DNA of 64,000 nt from DASREM01 sp035652095 (GTDB lineage: Bacteria > Acidobacteriota > Terriglobia > Terriglobales > Acidobacteriaceae). This document shows, piece after piece, positions 8,633-17,874 of the stretch (position 1 is its first letter; every line of letters starts with the position of its first letter). Where the stretch lies: NCBI GenBank assembly GCA_035652095.1, contig DASREM010000028.1, forward strand, positions 531,550-595,549, written 5' to 3'. A program made the translations under genes and the position numbers. The notes below the pieces were generated by a model. The model saw only the letters and a list, made by a program, of their open reading frames with translations. It did no database searches and was not told the origin of the DNA.

Positions 8633-9802
8633 CTACTCCCCCAGCCAAGCCCCAAAACCACGTAACGGATCCACGTAATCGCACACGATCTTGGTTGCCC
8701 CGACGATCGGCACCGCCAGGATCAGCCCCATCCCGCCCCAGATCCACGCCCAGAACAACAACGCCAGGGTAATTGCCAGCGGGTTCAACCGCAGCCGTCG
8801 GCCGACAATCTTCGGGTACAGCACATTCACTGTGATCACGTGCAGCGCCACCACGGTACCGAGGATGATGAACAATCCTGTCTTGTTCAGGATGCCAATT
8901 CCTCCCGCCAACGGAGGCAGCAGTGCCAGAAAGACGCCCAGGTAAGGAATCAGGCTGATGAACCCGCTGATCACTCCGAGAAAGTAGAAGTAGGGAATAT
9001 GCAGCCACCAGAACACCACGATACCCACGAGAGAACCGACCACGCCGACCACGACGTTGCCGAGGATGAAGCTCTTGATCATCTCCGAAATCCGCGCCAC
9101 CGTGCGGTGGGCCACGAGCCGGTGTTCTTTCGGGAACAAGCGCACCGTCGCATTGTGCGCGTGGGCCTTCCAGGTCAGCATGAAATAAATTAGAAACGGC
9201 ACGAAGGTGATTGCCAGAAGACTCTCTCCCCAGGTGCTGCCGGCGGAAATCATGTGAGACAATCCCGGCGCTTCCTGCACCTCGACTGGGACCGGCTGCC
9301 GTCCAGCCTTGGGCGGCGCCATCACCGAGCGCGTGCTCTCCTCGATCTTGCTGGTCTGCTGACGCAACTCGCTCAAGGTTGCTCGAATCTTGCTGGAGTA
9401 CTTTGGCAGTTCCGTAGCGAAGTCCACGGCGCGGCTGTAGAAGAAATAGGTCAGGGCCAGCGATAGCATTATCAGCAACATGACCGCGATCAATGCGCCC
9501 ACCGAGCGCGGAATCCGGATGCGCATCTGCAGCGCAACCAGGGGCTCAAGCACGAATGCCAAAAGGATGGACGCCAGCGTCGTCGCCATCACGATCTTGA
9601 GCAGGTAAATGAGTCCTAGTACCGCAATGAACGCGACCACCATTTGCGCCACCGAGGCGGCCTTGATGGAAGCCTGGATGACCTCAACATCTTCCGTCGC
9701 TACGGAAGCAACGGTTTCAGCGGGTGCTTCGGTAGCTGGCGCCGCATCCAGGGGTGGTTTTTCGGCAGCATCCTCGCGCGGGGGGCTGGACTGGGTGGGC
9801 AT
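8633..9802 (-). CDS. AI-2E family (PerM-like) transporter
   Basis: A 389-aa integral membrane protein. A Pro/Ala/Glu-rich cytosolic N-terminus (residues 1-50) is followed by about seven or eight hydrophobic segments, including the paired helices VAQMVVAFIAVLGLIYLL and LASILLAFVLEPLVAL. The family's conserved C-terminal half includes YFLGVISGFISLIPYLGVFLA and LNPLAITLALLFWAWIWG. Family members include the Na/H antiporter-like and the AI-2 exporter-like groups, and the substrate cannot be read here. It is on the same strand as glpX and 159 nt upstream of it; that gap holds no recognisable feature. Confidence 0.85.
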   Translation of the reverse strand: MPTQSSPPREDAAEKPPLDAAPATEAPAETVASVATEDVEVIQASIKAASVAQMVVAFIAVLGLIYLLKIVMATTLASILLAFVLEPLVALQMRIRIPRSVGALIAVMLLIMLSLALTYFFYSRAVDFATELPKYSSKIRATLSELRQQTSKIEESTRSVMAPPKAGRQPVPVEVQEAPGLSHMISAGSTWGESLLAITFVPFLIYFMLTWKAHAHNATVRLFPKEHRLVAHRTVARISEMIKSFILGNVVVGVVGSLVGIVVFWWLHIPYFYFLGVISGFISLIPYLGVFLALLPPLAGGIGILNKTGLFIILGTVVALHVITVNVLYPKIVGRRLRLNPLAITLALLFWAWIWGGMGLILAVPIVGATKIVCDYVDPLRGFGAWLGE

Positions 9803-9911
9803 AGGCGCAGCGCTCTAAGACGGCGAGAGTGCCCGAACTGTTGCTTGGGTCAAGGGTCCGGTTCTGTCTCACAGACGACCAATGGCAAAAGAGGAAGGCT
9901 GGTAAGGCAGC

Positions 9912-10817
9912 TCAGCGGGGTCTTCCCGTCCGCATCTCCAGCTCTTCCGGAGTCTTTGGCCAATCCTCGCGCAGCAATCGCGAAAGAGAACGATCGGCCA
10001 GCAACGTTCCTCCAGTCTGGCACGTAGGACAATAATTGGTCTCGTTTGAGGCATAGCGGATGCGTTGGACTTTTCCGTGGCAGCGCGGGCAGATTTCCTT
10101 GTAGCGGCCGTGTACTGCCATCTCCGGACGGAACGCGGTCACCTTCTCGGGAAACTTATTGGCGGCCTGCTCCCGGAGTCGCTCCGTCCATTGCGTCAGA
10201 ATGTTCCGTGTTGCGTGATAGAGTCGCGCGATTTCTGCTGGGCTCAACCGCCTGGTCAGCGTCACCGGAGAAAGCTGCGCCTCCCACAGAATCTCATCGG
10301 AATAGGCATTGCCGATGCCGCTGAACAGATGGGGGTCAGTCAACGCCCGCTTCAGAGTGTGATTGGCCGACTGCAGGACCTGTGTGAACTGCTCCAGGCT
10401 TGCATTCAGGACCTCCAGTCCACCTGGATCAATGGCGTTCAGGTCTGATTCCCCGGCCATGACGTTGAGCGAGGCCCGCTTCTGCGAGCCGGCTTCGGTC
10501 CAGCTCAGCACCCCGCTGTCAAACTCGAAGAGCGCAAGGGCGCGCGCCTTGGAAACTTTTTTCCCGGCATCGGCCCAGTGCAGGCGCCCGGCAATCATCA
10601 GGTGAAGAACCAGCCAGAGATCGTTATCCAGGCCAATGCAGATCCGCTTACCGATCCGCCGCAGGCGAACGACTTTTCTTCCTTCAACGCTGGAAATGGG
10701 AGGCACCGCAGTCCGCAGCAGATGAGGCGCGGTAATCAGTATCTTCTGAAGGGTGCGCCCGAGAATCCGTTTCTCCAGCGCCTCTATGTACAACACAATG
10801 TCAGGAAGCTCCGGCAA
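9912..10817 (-). CDS. Formamidopyrimidine-DNA glycosylase family protein (Fpg/Nei type)
   Basis: Bifunctional DNA repair glycosylase/AP lyase of the Fpg/Nei fold, 301 aa. The chemistry needs proline at position 2, and the sequence begins PELPDIVLYIEALE directly after a TTG codon at 10817, with GGAGAG just upstream. A start at ATG 10844 would bury this proline behind nine residues, so TTG is chosen. The H2TH region is visible as LFSGIGNAYSDEILW, and the zinc finger is CPRCHGK...YCPTC near the C-terminus, followed by a tail of about 30 residues. PELPD resembles Fpg (PELPE) more than Nei (PEGPE), but the lesion specificity is not settled. Confidence 0.88.
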   Translation of the reverse strand: MPELPDIVLYIEALEKRILGRTLQKILITAPHLLRTAVPPISSVEGRKVVRLRRIGKRICIGLDNDLWLVLHLMIAGRLHWADAGKKVSKARALALFEFDSGVLSWTEAGSQKRASLNVMAGESDLNAIDPGGLEVLNASLEQFTQVLQSANHTLKRALTDPHLFSGIGNAYSDEILWEAQLSPVTLTRRLSPAEIARLYHATRNILTQWTERLREQAANKFPEKVTAFRPEMAVHGRYKEICPRCHGKVQRIRYASNETNYCPTCQTGGTLLADRSLSRLLREDWPKTPEELEMRTGRPR

Positions 10818-10986
10818 GGTCTCTCCGCCGGATAAACCTAACATGGTTTGCGAAGCTTTTGTGATTCTGACCCGAAGGGTGGAATCTGCGTGGCACGCGC
10901 ACGAAATGTTTGTTTACCGTTAGAAAAAGGCAAGCTGGAAACCGGGATAGAGGGCTCCTGAGTAACTAACTATTCCGATTCAGGAG

Positions 10987-11013
10987 AAAAAAAGGCCCGG
11001 TTTGATCCGAGCC
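10987..11013 (-). terminator. Rho-independent terminator
   Basis: On the minus strand GGCTCGG-loop-CCGGGCC (7-bp stem with one G-T pair) is followed by seven T. It sits 40 nt past the stop of the gene that ends at 11054. Confidence 0.8.
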
Positions 11014-11053
11014 CGCTCCGCCAACCGTAATTTCACCGCTTCACGCGGCCTCG

Positions 11054-12133
11054 CTACTTCCTCTTCGTGAACCGGCGAAGCACAAACTCCTGAATCACGC
11101 CCGTCAAAGAACTTTCTCCCAACCTGATAAAGCCGTTCGACAGGATAAACATACCCCGATTATCGGTAGGGTATAGCGCGGATGACAGGGCGGCTCCCGC
11201 GAAACTTCCGGCAAGGTTCGAGTAATTGACCTGCCAGCGTCCGTTGTCCCCTTTGCACTGAACTGCGTTTTCCACCGCATGTAGAAATCGCGAACGTGTG
11301 CTGCCGGCCCCCTGGTAGTAATAACGGGGGTCCTGCTTCAGCAGCGACGGCAGAACCGCCCCGGACAGAAATGTCGATGCAAACACATCCACGTAGTTGG
11401 CGCCAAAGCGCTTTCCGTAACCTTCCGCACCTTGCCCGAACTCCGAGTACTGATCGCCCGCTTGCTGAAGTCCGGCCAGGAAGGCGGTTCCGGCGATTGT
11501 CACCGGGTCCGTGCTCGATTTCCAGGCGAGTTGATACTTTAATTTTGAGGTCAAGGGCGCGGCGTCCTGGCGGTAGGTCACGTAAAAATTGGGGAAGACC
11601 CGAAGCACACGCTGTTGCTCCTGCTGGTGCACTTCTTCGGTCGCGACTTCCACGGGATCGACCGTGACCTTCACATCCGTCACCACGGTCGCGATTGCGA
11701 TCACAATCGGTGGCAGCAGGTTCACCTGTCCGGATGTGAGTTCTCCGGAGACTTCCTGCTTGCCAAATCCTTCAGCGCTTAACGTAAGCTTGAACCGGCC
11801 CGGCGGAACGTTCGCAAAAGAGAACTGGCCGTTGTCCCCGGTCGAAAGTTGTTGTGTGAACGCCTTCTCCTCGTTCGTAAGACGCACGACCACGTTCGGA
11901 GTCGGGGCGCCATTCGGATCCAGCACCGTCCCGATCACGCTCCCAGGTTTTGCGGCAGCCTGCGAGGGAGCATGCTGAGCGTCCCCTGAAGACATCGAGG
12001 GGGACGAGTTCATTCCGCCCGGAACGCTGCCCGTGTGCGCAGGCGGCAGACCTTGCGCGCTACTGATCCCGCAACAAAGGACCAGCGCCAACCCAGGCAG
12101 CCAACTTCTCAACCCGTTCGACAAACTCATCAT
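11054..12133 (-). CDS. Secreted protein with carboxypeptidase-regulatory-like (CNA-B-type) domain
   Basis: A 359-aa exported protein. The signal peptide is residues 1-27 (LPGLALVLCCGISSAQ). Residues about 62-142 form a beta-sandwich of the carboxypeptidase-regulatory-like type (GSVIGTVLDPNGAPTPNVVVRLTN, FANVPPGRFKLTLSAEGFG). The remaining 200 residues are not recognised. They contain FGANYVDVFASTFLSGAVLPSLLKQDPRYYYQG and several small, glycine-rich amphipathic segments, which could be membrane-associated. Domains of this kind usually mediate binding at the cell surface. A terminator follows directly. No partner gene is adjacent except the CtpA protease upstream on the same strand. Confidence 0.65.
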   Translation of the reverse strand: MMSLSNGLRSWLPGLALVLCCGISSAQGLPPAHTGSVPGGMNSSPSMSSGDAQHAPSQAAAKPGSVIGTVLDPNGAPTPNVVVRLTNEEKAFTQQLSTGDNGQFSFANVPPGRFKLTLSAEGFGKQEVSGELTSGQVNLLPPIVIAIATVVTDVKVTVDPVEVATEEVHQQEQQRVLRVFPNFYVTYRQDAAPLTSKLKYQLAWKSSTDPVTIAGTAFLAGLQQAGDQYSEFGQGAEGYGKRFGANYVDVFASTFLSGAVLPSLLKQDPRYYYQGAGSTRSRFLHAVENAVQCKGDNGRWQVNYSNLAGSFAGAALSSALYPTDNRGMFILSNGFIRLGESSLTGVIQEFVLRRFTKRK

Positions 12134-12242
12134 TCCTTAGACTGCGGACGTTAAGGATCGGGTGCAGAAAAAATCCGATCCATCATTCATTGTCTGGCCT
12201 GAAAAAACTTCTTGCGCAACGATTGCCAATCGCTGCCGCAAC

Positions 12243-12273
12243 AAAAAAGGCCCGGGTTTTTGTCCGGGCCTTT
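12243..12273 (-). terminator. Rho-independent terminator of the S41 protease gene
   Basis: A stem of at least 10 bp (AAAGGCCCGG with CCGGGCCTTT, loop about 8 nt) ends in six T on the minus strand, 15 nt after the stop at 12288. Confidence 0.85.
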
Positions 12274-12287
12274 CATGAACCGTAAAA

Positions 12288-13892
12288 TTATCGAGTGAGC
12301 GAATGCGCCGATGTCCGCTCGGCTACGATGTGCTTGGCGTTGTCTGCCAGTGCCTTCGCCTGCGGAAGCAGTTCCAGCGCCTTGGTTACTTCAGGATCAG
12401 TTTCGGCCCGCACCTGCAAGCCCTTCTCCTGCCCGAAGGCGTCGATGAAAATTTCGCTCTTGATGCTGGAACGCAGCCAGTCGTTGTTCTCCACGAAGTC
12501 GGCCTCGTTGTAAGGAATCTTCTCCTCATCCAGGAACTTCCGGAAATCCTGCAACGTGGCATCATCGGTTTCAAACTTGTCAGTCGGGTGATGATTCACG
12601 ATGTAGCGCTTGGCGAAGTTGAAGAACGCATAACGCTGCAACAACGTGTCCTGGAAGTGATTGCTCTTGATCGGAGGAATCTTCACGTCGGGGGTGATCC
12701 CGCCGCCGCCATACACCATGCGGCCGCTATCGGTCAGCTTCACGTCTTTGTTGTTCGCCCCGGGCTCTTCCGCACCTTCGCGGTTGAAATAATAGTCATA
12801 GAGCGAAACGTTCGAATAGTCGCGCTGGATCAAGCGTCCACTCGGGGTGTAGTACTTGGCCGTGGTCAGGGCCAGGCCGGTGTTTTCCGACAGGGGATAG
12901 ACAGTCTGTACCAGGCCTTTGCCGAAAGTGGTCTCGCCGACGATCAGGCCGCGATCGTGGTCTTGAATCGCTCCCGAAACAATCTCAGCCGCAGAAGCCG
13001 TTCCCCGATTTACCAGCACCACCAGCGGATATTCCTTGCCGCCATTGCCGTGGCTGGCGACGTAACGCTTCTCCGGGGAAGAGCGGCCGTGGTGAGAGAC
13101 AATCAATTGCCCCTTCTTCAGGAACTTGTCGGCCACGCCCACGCCTTCACTCAACAGTCCGCCGGGGTTCTGACGCAGGTCCAGGACCAACCCTTTCAGG
13201 TCGCCCATCTGGTCGAGTGCGTCGGCCACTTCATGCTCGGTGGTCTCGTTAAATCCCGAGATGTGCATGTAGCCGATTCCCGGACGGAGCAGGAAATGCA
13301 GGTCCACGCTGTAGCGGGGAATTTCGTCGCGGATCACGGCAAAGTCAATCGGCTTCTCATTGCCCTCGCGAAGCACCGTGATGTGCACCGTGGTGCCTTT
13401 GGGTCCTTTGAGGAGATCGGCAACGTCAGTCGTGCTCATGTTGTCGGTCGCCTTGCCGTCTACCGCGATGATGATGTCGCCAGGGCGGATTCCAGCGCGG
13501 TATGCGGGGGTGCCCGCAAACGGCGCGATCACGATGACTTTGTTATTGCGTGGACCCACCGTCATACCCACGCCATAGTATTTCCCGCGCTGATCTTCGC
13601 GCAGCAGGGAATACGACTTAGGATCGAAAAAGTTGGAGTGCGGATCCAACACGTGCAGCATGCCCGGAATCGCGCCGTTGTAAATCGCTTTGTCGGCATT
13701 GACCGGCTCGGCGTAATTCTGCTCCACCATGGCGTAGACGTCGCTGAACTGCCGCAGGCTTTCGCGGACATCGGAATCGCCGTTGCTGGCGGCCGAGGGG
13801 CTGATCTTCTGGCCAAACAGCATGCCCAGAAAACCGCACGTGAGGAGGATCAAAACTACCAGGAAGATTGAACGACGAGCACTACCAACCAT
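12288..13892 (-). CDS. S41-family C-terminal processing peptidase with PDZ domain
   Basis: A CtpA/Prc-type serine protease of 534 aa, exported or anchored by one N-terminal helix (residues 9-27). A PDZ domain covers about 105-175 (YGVGMTVG...AGIRPGDIIIAVDGK). The S41 core carries the catalytic Ser300 in GTASAAEIVSG and Lys325 in GETTFGKGLVQ, the expected Ser-Lys dyad. Such enzymes trim or degrade periplasmic proteins. The C-terminal 120 residues extend beyond the usual core. I chose ATG at 13892, which has an AGGA SD and starts the signal anchor; an in-frame TTG at 13958 would add 22 non-conserved residues. The gene diverges from tatA across about 255 nt. Confidence 0.92.
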   Translation of the reverse strand: MVGSARRSIFLVVLILLTCGFLGMLFGQKISPSAASNGDSDVRESLRQFSDVYAMVEQNYAEPVNADKAIYNGAIPGMLHVLDPHSNFFDPKSYSLLREDQRGKYYGVGMTVGPRNNKVIVIAPFAGTPAYRAGIRPGDIIIAVDGKATDNMSTTDVADLLKGPKGTTVHITVLREGNEKPIDFAVIRDEIPRYSVDLHFLLRPGIGYMHISGFNETTEHEVADALDQMGDLKGLVLDLRQNPGGLLSEGVGVADKFLKKGQLIVSHHGRSSPEKRYVASHGNGGKEYPLVVLVNRGTASAAEIVSGAIQDHDRGLIVGETTFGKGLVQTVYPLSENTGLALTTAKYYTPSGRLIQRDYSNVSLYDYYFNREGAEEPGANNKDVKLTDSGRMVYGGGGITPDVKIPPIKSNHFQDTLLQRYAFFNFAKRYIVNHHPTDKFETDDATLQDFRKFLDEEKIPYNEADFVENNDWLRSSIKSEIFIDAFGQEKGLQVRAETDPEVTKALELLPQAKALADNAKHIVAERTSAHSLTR

Positions 13893-14147
13893 CTTTAGTT
13901 TCCTTCGGCTTGGAATTGGACCGAACCTTGCCGGGAGTGTTTCAGCGCAGTATAGCACGCCGGAAATGGCACCCGGAGTGCTTCTACTCTTCCCAAAGTA
14001 ACCACTCCGGTAATCAAACCGTTGCGCTCTCTTTTAAGATGCGCGACCCTGCTTCGGGGGCTCGCAACAAGGTCCCAGTTGCAAAAAGTTTGCTGAACTC
14101 GAGACTGGCTCGTTGCTGACCTACTCCTGCCGAAGTATTATGGAACT

Positions 14148-14459
14148 ATGAATCTCGGCCTGCCAGAGATGATTTTCATCTTCGTGATTGCCCTGATCAT
14201 CTTTGGGCCCAGGAAGTTGCCCGAGATCGGGCGGCAGGTCGGGCGCGCCCTGAACGAATTCAAGCGTGCCAGCAATGAGTTTAAGGCCCAGATTGAGTCC
14301 GAAATATCCCAATTAGATATAGATACAGCCCAACGGCAGATTCGCCCGCCGGCAGCGCCTCCCAACGGAACGGTTGCCAGCGGTGATGTTTCTCCCGTGA
14401 CCGGGTTGGTCACTTCTCCTCCGGAGTCGAATCCCGTAGGCAAGGCTCCTGATGCCTGA
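14148..14459 (+). CDS. tatA: Twin-arginine translocase subunit TatA/TatB
   Basis: A 103-aa single-span protein. The N-terminal helix (LPEMIFIFVIALIIF, residues 5-19) is followed by the family hinge FGPRKLPEIGRQVGRAL and an amphipathic helix, then a Pro-rich tail. It forms the channel-forming or TatB-like partner of TatC, which follows with an 8-nt overlap. With E at position 7 and PRKLPE it could act as TatA or as a bifunctional A/B protein. Likely clients in this window carry RR signals: the glycosylasparaginase at 3.8 kb and the metallophosphoesterase at 22.2 kb. Confidence 0.92.
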   Translation: MNLGLPEMIFIFVIALIIFGPRKLPEIGRQVGRALNEFKRASNEFKAQIESEISQLDIDTAQRQIRPPAAPPNGTVASGDVSPVTGLVTSPPESNPVGKAPDA

Positions 14460-15249
14460 GATCGTCGCCGAACTACCTCCTGCCGATTCACCGCAGGAAA
14501 GCATGCCGGCCATGAGTTTCCTCGACCACCTCGAGGAACTTCGCCGCAGGCTGGTCTATTCCATTATCGCCATTGCCGTCGGCTTCTTCGTTTGCTGGGG
14601 TTATGCGGAGAAGATCTTTGGCATCATGCAGGCCCCGATCACTGAGGCGCTGCAAAAGAACGGCGCCGCCCCAAAACTGGTCTTCCTCAACCCCACCGAA
14701 CCGTTCAACCTTTACTTGAAGATTGCGGCCATGGCGGGTCTCTTTATTGCCTCGCCCTTCGTCCTCTACCAGGTCTGGTTGTTCATCTCGCCCGGCCTTT
14801 ACCGCAACGAGAAGAAGTACCTCGTCCCGTTCATGGTGTCCACTGTCGGGCTGTTCATGGCGGGCGGATTCTTTGGGTACAAGATGGTGTTTCCCGCGGC
14901 CCTGACTTTCCTGATTGATTTCGGAAAGCAGTTCCAGCCGATGATCACCATCAATGAGTACATTGACCTTTTCCTCACCATCATCATCGGACTCGGGGTG
15001 GTGTTTGAGATGCCGATCCTGGTGTTCTTCCTCGCCTTGATGGGCATCGTCACCGCCGGCTGGATGTGGCGCAACGTGCGTTATGCCATCCTGGGCATCT
15101 TCGTAGTGGCCGCGATCCTCACCCCCACTACCGACATCCTCAACATGTGCCTGTTCGCCGCGCCCATGGTCGTGCTTTACATCCTGAGCATCGGGGTAGC
15201 GTATTTCGTGCATCCCACCCAGCGCAAGAAGCGCCGGGAACAGAACTGA
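14452..15249 (+). CDS. tatC: Twin-arginine translocase subunit TatC
   Basis: A 265-aa polytopic membrane protein with six predicted helices. The conserved start is MSFLDHLEELRRRLVYSII (residues 22-40), where the E of HLEELR contacts the twin-arginine signal. Other family segments are PTEPFNLYLKIA, YKMVFPAALTFLIDF and FEMPILVFFLALMGIV. It receives folded Tat substrates and passes them to TatA. It overlaps tatA by 8 nt and is followed 2 nt later by the glutaminyl-cyclase-like lipoprotein gene, so all three are probably one transcript. Confidence 0.96.
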   Translation: MPEIVAELPPADSPQESMPAMSFLDHLEELRRRLVYSIIAIAVGFFVCWGYAEKIFGIMQAPITEALQKNGAAPKLVFLNPTEPFNLYLKIAAMAGLFIASPFVLYQVWLFISPGLYRNEKKYLVPFMVSTVGLFMAGGFFGYKMVFPAALTFLIDFGKQFQPMITINEYIDLFLTIIIGLGVVFEMPILVFFLALMGIVTAGWMWRNVRYAILGIFVVAAILTPTTDILNMCLFAAPMVVLYILSIGVAYFVHPTQRKKRREQN

Positions 15250-15251
15250 GG

Positions 15252-16253
15252 ATGAAGTCACTCACTTCCAAGCTTACGGCTTTCGCCGTTGCCGGTTGTA
15301 TGCTGCTCAGCATGGCCGCATGTGCGCGGGAAAAACCGGCGAAGGCTGACGACCAGCCCAAGGCCACAACCACCACCTATCTGCCGACTTCGCTCGACCA
15401 GCAACCGGCCCCTGCTGACGCCGGACCACCTCCCGCAATCGACGCCAAGCGCGCCATGCAGTATGTGAAAGAGATTGTCGCCTTCGGGCCTCGCCCCATC
15501 GGCAGCGCCAATCACAAAAAACTGGAAGACTACATTTATGCACACCTCAAGGGCGATCAGGTGGAAGACGACGCCTTCACCGCCGAAACTCCGGAAGGCA
15601 AGTTCCCGGTGCGCAACATCATCGCGAAGTTCCCGGGAAGCCGTGATGGCGTGGTCGTGATCGCCGGGCACTACGACACAAACTATCCCCTGCGCAACAC
15701 CGCTTACGTGGGCGCGAACGACGGAGGGTCTTCCACTGCCATCCTGCTCGAACTTGCCAACCAGCTGCGGGGCAAGAAGCGCGACGGCTATAGCGTTTGG
15801 CTTGTCTGGACCGACGGGGAAGAGGCGGTGAAGTCGTGGACCAATACCGATAGCCTCTACGGCACCCGTCATCTTGCGGAGAAGTGGGAAAAAGACGGAA
15901 CGCTCAAAAATATTAAGGCCTTCATTCTTGCCGACATGATCGGTGACGCCGATCTGAATATCGACCGCGATACCAATTCCACTCCCTGGCTCGCCAGCGT
16001 CCTGTATCAGGCCGCGACGCGGTTGGGATATCAGTCTCACTTTTTTCGTCGCACGGTGGCTATTGACGACGATCACTTGCCCTTCGTGCAGCGCGGCGTG
16101 CCCTGCATTGACATCATCGATCTCGACTACGGCTATGACAACGTCTTCCACCACACCCCGCAAGACACGCTCGACAAGCTGTCCCCCAAGAGCCTGCAGA
16201 TCGTCGGCGACGTAATTCTCGAAACCGTGCAGATCCTCGACAAAATGAAATAA
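15252..16253 (+). CDS. M28-fold lipoprotein resembling glutaminyl-peptide cyclotransferase
   Basis: A 333-aa lipoprotein (lipobox LSMAAC, C24). The zinc-peptidase fold shows GHYDTNY (139-145), the metal Asp157 in GANDGG, the acid pair E190/E191 in TDGEEA, and SLYGTRHLAEK (201-211). It also shows D228 in LADMIGD and IDDDHLPFVQRGVP (271-284), with H300 in NVFHHT. The last motifs track animal and plant glutaminyl cyclases closely (QDDHIPFLRRGVP, VWHT), with F299 where those have Trp. I infer conversion of N-terminal Gln to pyroglutamate, though an aminopeptidase activity remains possible. The ATG at 15252 is 2 nt after the tatC stop. Confidence 0.78.
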   Translation: MKSLTSKLTAFAVAGCMLLSMAACAREKPAKADDQPKATTTTYLPTSLDQQPAPADAGPPPAIDAKRAMQYVKEIVAFGPRPIGSANHKKLEDYIYAHLKGDQVEDDAFTAETPEGKFPVRNIIAKFPGSRDGVVVIAGHYDTNYPLRNTAYVGANDGGSSTAILLELANQLRGKKRDGYSVWLVWTDGEEAVKSWTNTDSLYGTRHLAEKWEKDGTLKNIKAFILADMIGDADLNIDRDTNSTPWLASVLYQAATRLGYQSHFFRRTVAIDDDHLPFVQRGVPCIDIIDLDYGYDNVFHHTPQDTLDKLSPKSLQIVGDVILETVQILDKMK

Positions 16254-16356
16254 GCCTTTGTGCGGCATTGTGCCCTTGGTGGTCGCATAGTTCCCTCTGC
16301 GCGCCCGCGGTTCAGGACTTTGCTCTTTTGCCGCATTTCATTTCTAATTTCTTCCT

Positions 16357-17826
16357 ATGCCAAGCTGGAAAGCTTTGGTTGTACCGGTGGTCATCTTCGG
16401 CTGCGTTGCTGTTGCCCAGGACTCGAAAGACCGTGAACGGGTCTTCGCTGAGGCGTTGAAACCCTCCAGCATCGCAAGCAATCTTGAAAAATTGACGGAC
16501 CAGGTGGGGGGCCGCGTGCCGGGCACGCCCGCCATGCAGAATGCCGTGGATTGGGGCATCGCTGCGTTCAGGGCGGCGGGCGCCGATAGCGTACACACCG
16601 AGACCTTCAGCATCCCCGCTTCATGGTCGGAAGGCGAGACGCGGCTCAGCGTAACCGTCCCCGAGCAGTTCGTCACCCGCGTGGTTTCGGTAGGTTGGGC
16701 TCCCGCGCTCGAGTCCCATCAGCACGTCCCTATCATCGACATTGGCAGAGGCTCCGAACAGGACTTTGCCAGCGCCGGCGCCATCGGAGGCGCGATTCTC
16801 GTGGTTCACCAGGACGAGATGCGCAAGTGGGCCGATCTCGACGCGGAATACGATAATGCCCCTGGCGTAATCCGCCGCGCAGTCAAGGCCAAGGCGCTGG
16901 CGGTCGCCTTTCAGTCCACGCGACCCCACGACTTGCTCTACCGCCATACCGATACAGTAACCGGTGAGATCGAGGCGCTCCCCATGGTGATGATGGCGCG
17001 CGAGGACGCGGCCCGCATTGCCCGCCTCCAGAAAGCAGGGCAGAAGCTGTTCGCCGATATCTCCATTCCCAACCGTATTGGCGGGCCGATCGAGGCCGCT
17101 AATGTTGTCGCCGAGCTGAAGGGCGCCGAGAAGCCGGAAGAGTTCGTAGTTCTTGGCGCGCATCTTGATTCCTGGGACCTCGGTACCGGTGCGCTCGACA
17201 ATGGCTGTAATGCAGCCCTGGTTGTTGACGCGCTGCGTGCCATCAAGGATTCGGGCGCTCATCTTAGGCGCAGCATTCGCTTCATCCTCTTTTCCGGGGA
17301 GGAGGAAGGCTTGCTGGGCTCCTGGGCCTATGCCCGCGACCACCGCCAGGAACTCGATCATGCGATCGCGGCCGTCATCTTTGACGACGGCAACGGTCGT
17401 GTAACCGGCTTCTCGCTCAGCGGACGAAAAGACCTGGTTCCGGCGGTCGCTCACCTCATCGCGCCCCTGAAGCGCTACGAGGTCGAGCAGATTACAAACG
17501 ACGCCAGCGCCGACACCGACAACTATGACTTTTTTCTGGAGGGGGTGCCCACGCTGGTCGGCAATCAGGAAGAGGCCAACTATCTGATTAATTATCATGC
17601 CATGTCGGACACCTTTGACAAGGTGGACATCCATGAACTGAAAAAGCATGTTGCCATCGCTGCCGATGTCACGTACGCATTGGCGAGTGCTCCCGGCCGT
17701 CTTGGTCCGCGGCAAAGCCGTGCCCAGGTTGAGAAGTTGCTGCGGGAAACCCACCTTGACGAATCCTTGAAAGCCACGGGAGGCTGGGCCGACTGGGAGA
17801 GCGGAAAGCGGGGGCGCGCGCAGTAG
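16357..17826 (+). CDS. M28-family zinc peptidase (carboxypeptidase Q-like), exported
   Basis: A 489-aa protein with a signal peptide (residues 1-22, ends VAVAQ). A PA-type insert domain is likely in the first half (around 130-200). The metal-binding motifs of M28 are GAHLDSWDLGTGALDNG (residues 268-284), with the general-base glutamate in LFSGEEEGLLGS (309-320), a later Asp in SADTDNYDF, and His in NYHAMSDTFDK. Overall order resembles plasma glutamate carboxypeptidase (CPQ). It probably removes residues from short peptides in the periplasm. It lies 103 nt downstream of the other M28-fold gene, giving a tandem of two diverged exported M28 proteins next to Tat. Confidence 0.85.
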   Translation: MPSWKALVVPVVIFGCVAVAQDSKDRERVFAEALKPSSIASNLEKLTDQVGGRVPGTPAMQNAVDWGIAAFRAAGADSVHTETFSIPASWSEGETRLSVTVPEQFVTRVVSVGWAPALESHQHVPIIDIGRGSEQDFASAGAIGGAILVVHQDEMRKWADLDAEYDNAPGVIRRAVKAKALAVAFQSTRPHDLLYRHTDTVTGEIEALPMVMMAREDAARIARLQKAGQKLFADISIPNRIGGPIEAANVVAELKGAEKPEEFVVLGAHLDSWDLGTGALDNGCNAALVVDALRAIKDSGAHLRRSIRFILFSGEEEGLLGSWAYARDHRQELDHAIAAVIFDDGNGRVTGFSLSGRKDLVPAVAHLIAPLKRYEVEQITNDASADTDNYDFFLEGVPTLVGNQEEANYLINYHAMSDTFDKVDIHELKKHVAIAADVTYALASAPGRLGPRQSRAQVEKLLRETHLDESLKATGGWADWESGKRGRAQ

Positions 17827-17874
17827 AACGGACTCCGAAGTCTGGCTTGATTGAGGGACTCTTATATCCACTAT

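Noticed and set aside
12303..13871. 522-codon open frame on the plus strand
   Set aside because: Lies fully antisense to the S41 protease, whose motifs are intact; a GC-rich shadow frame.
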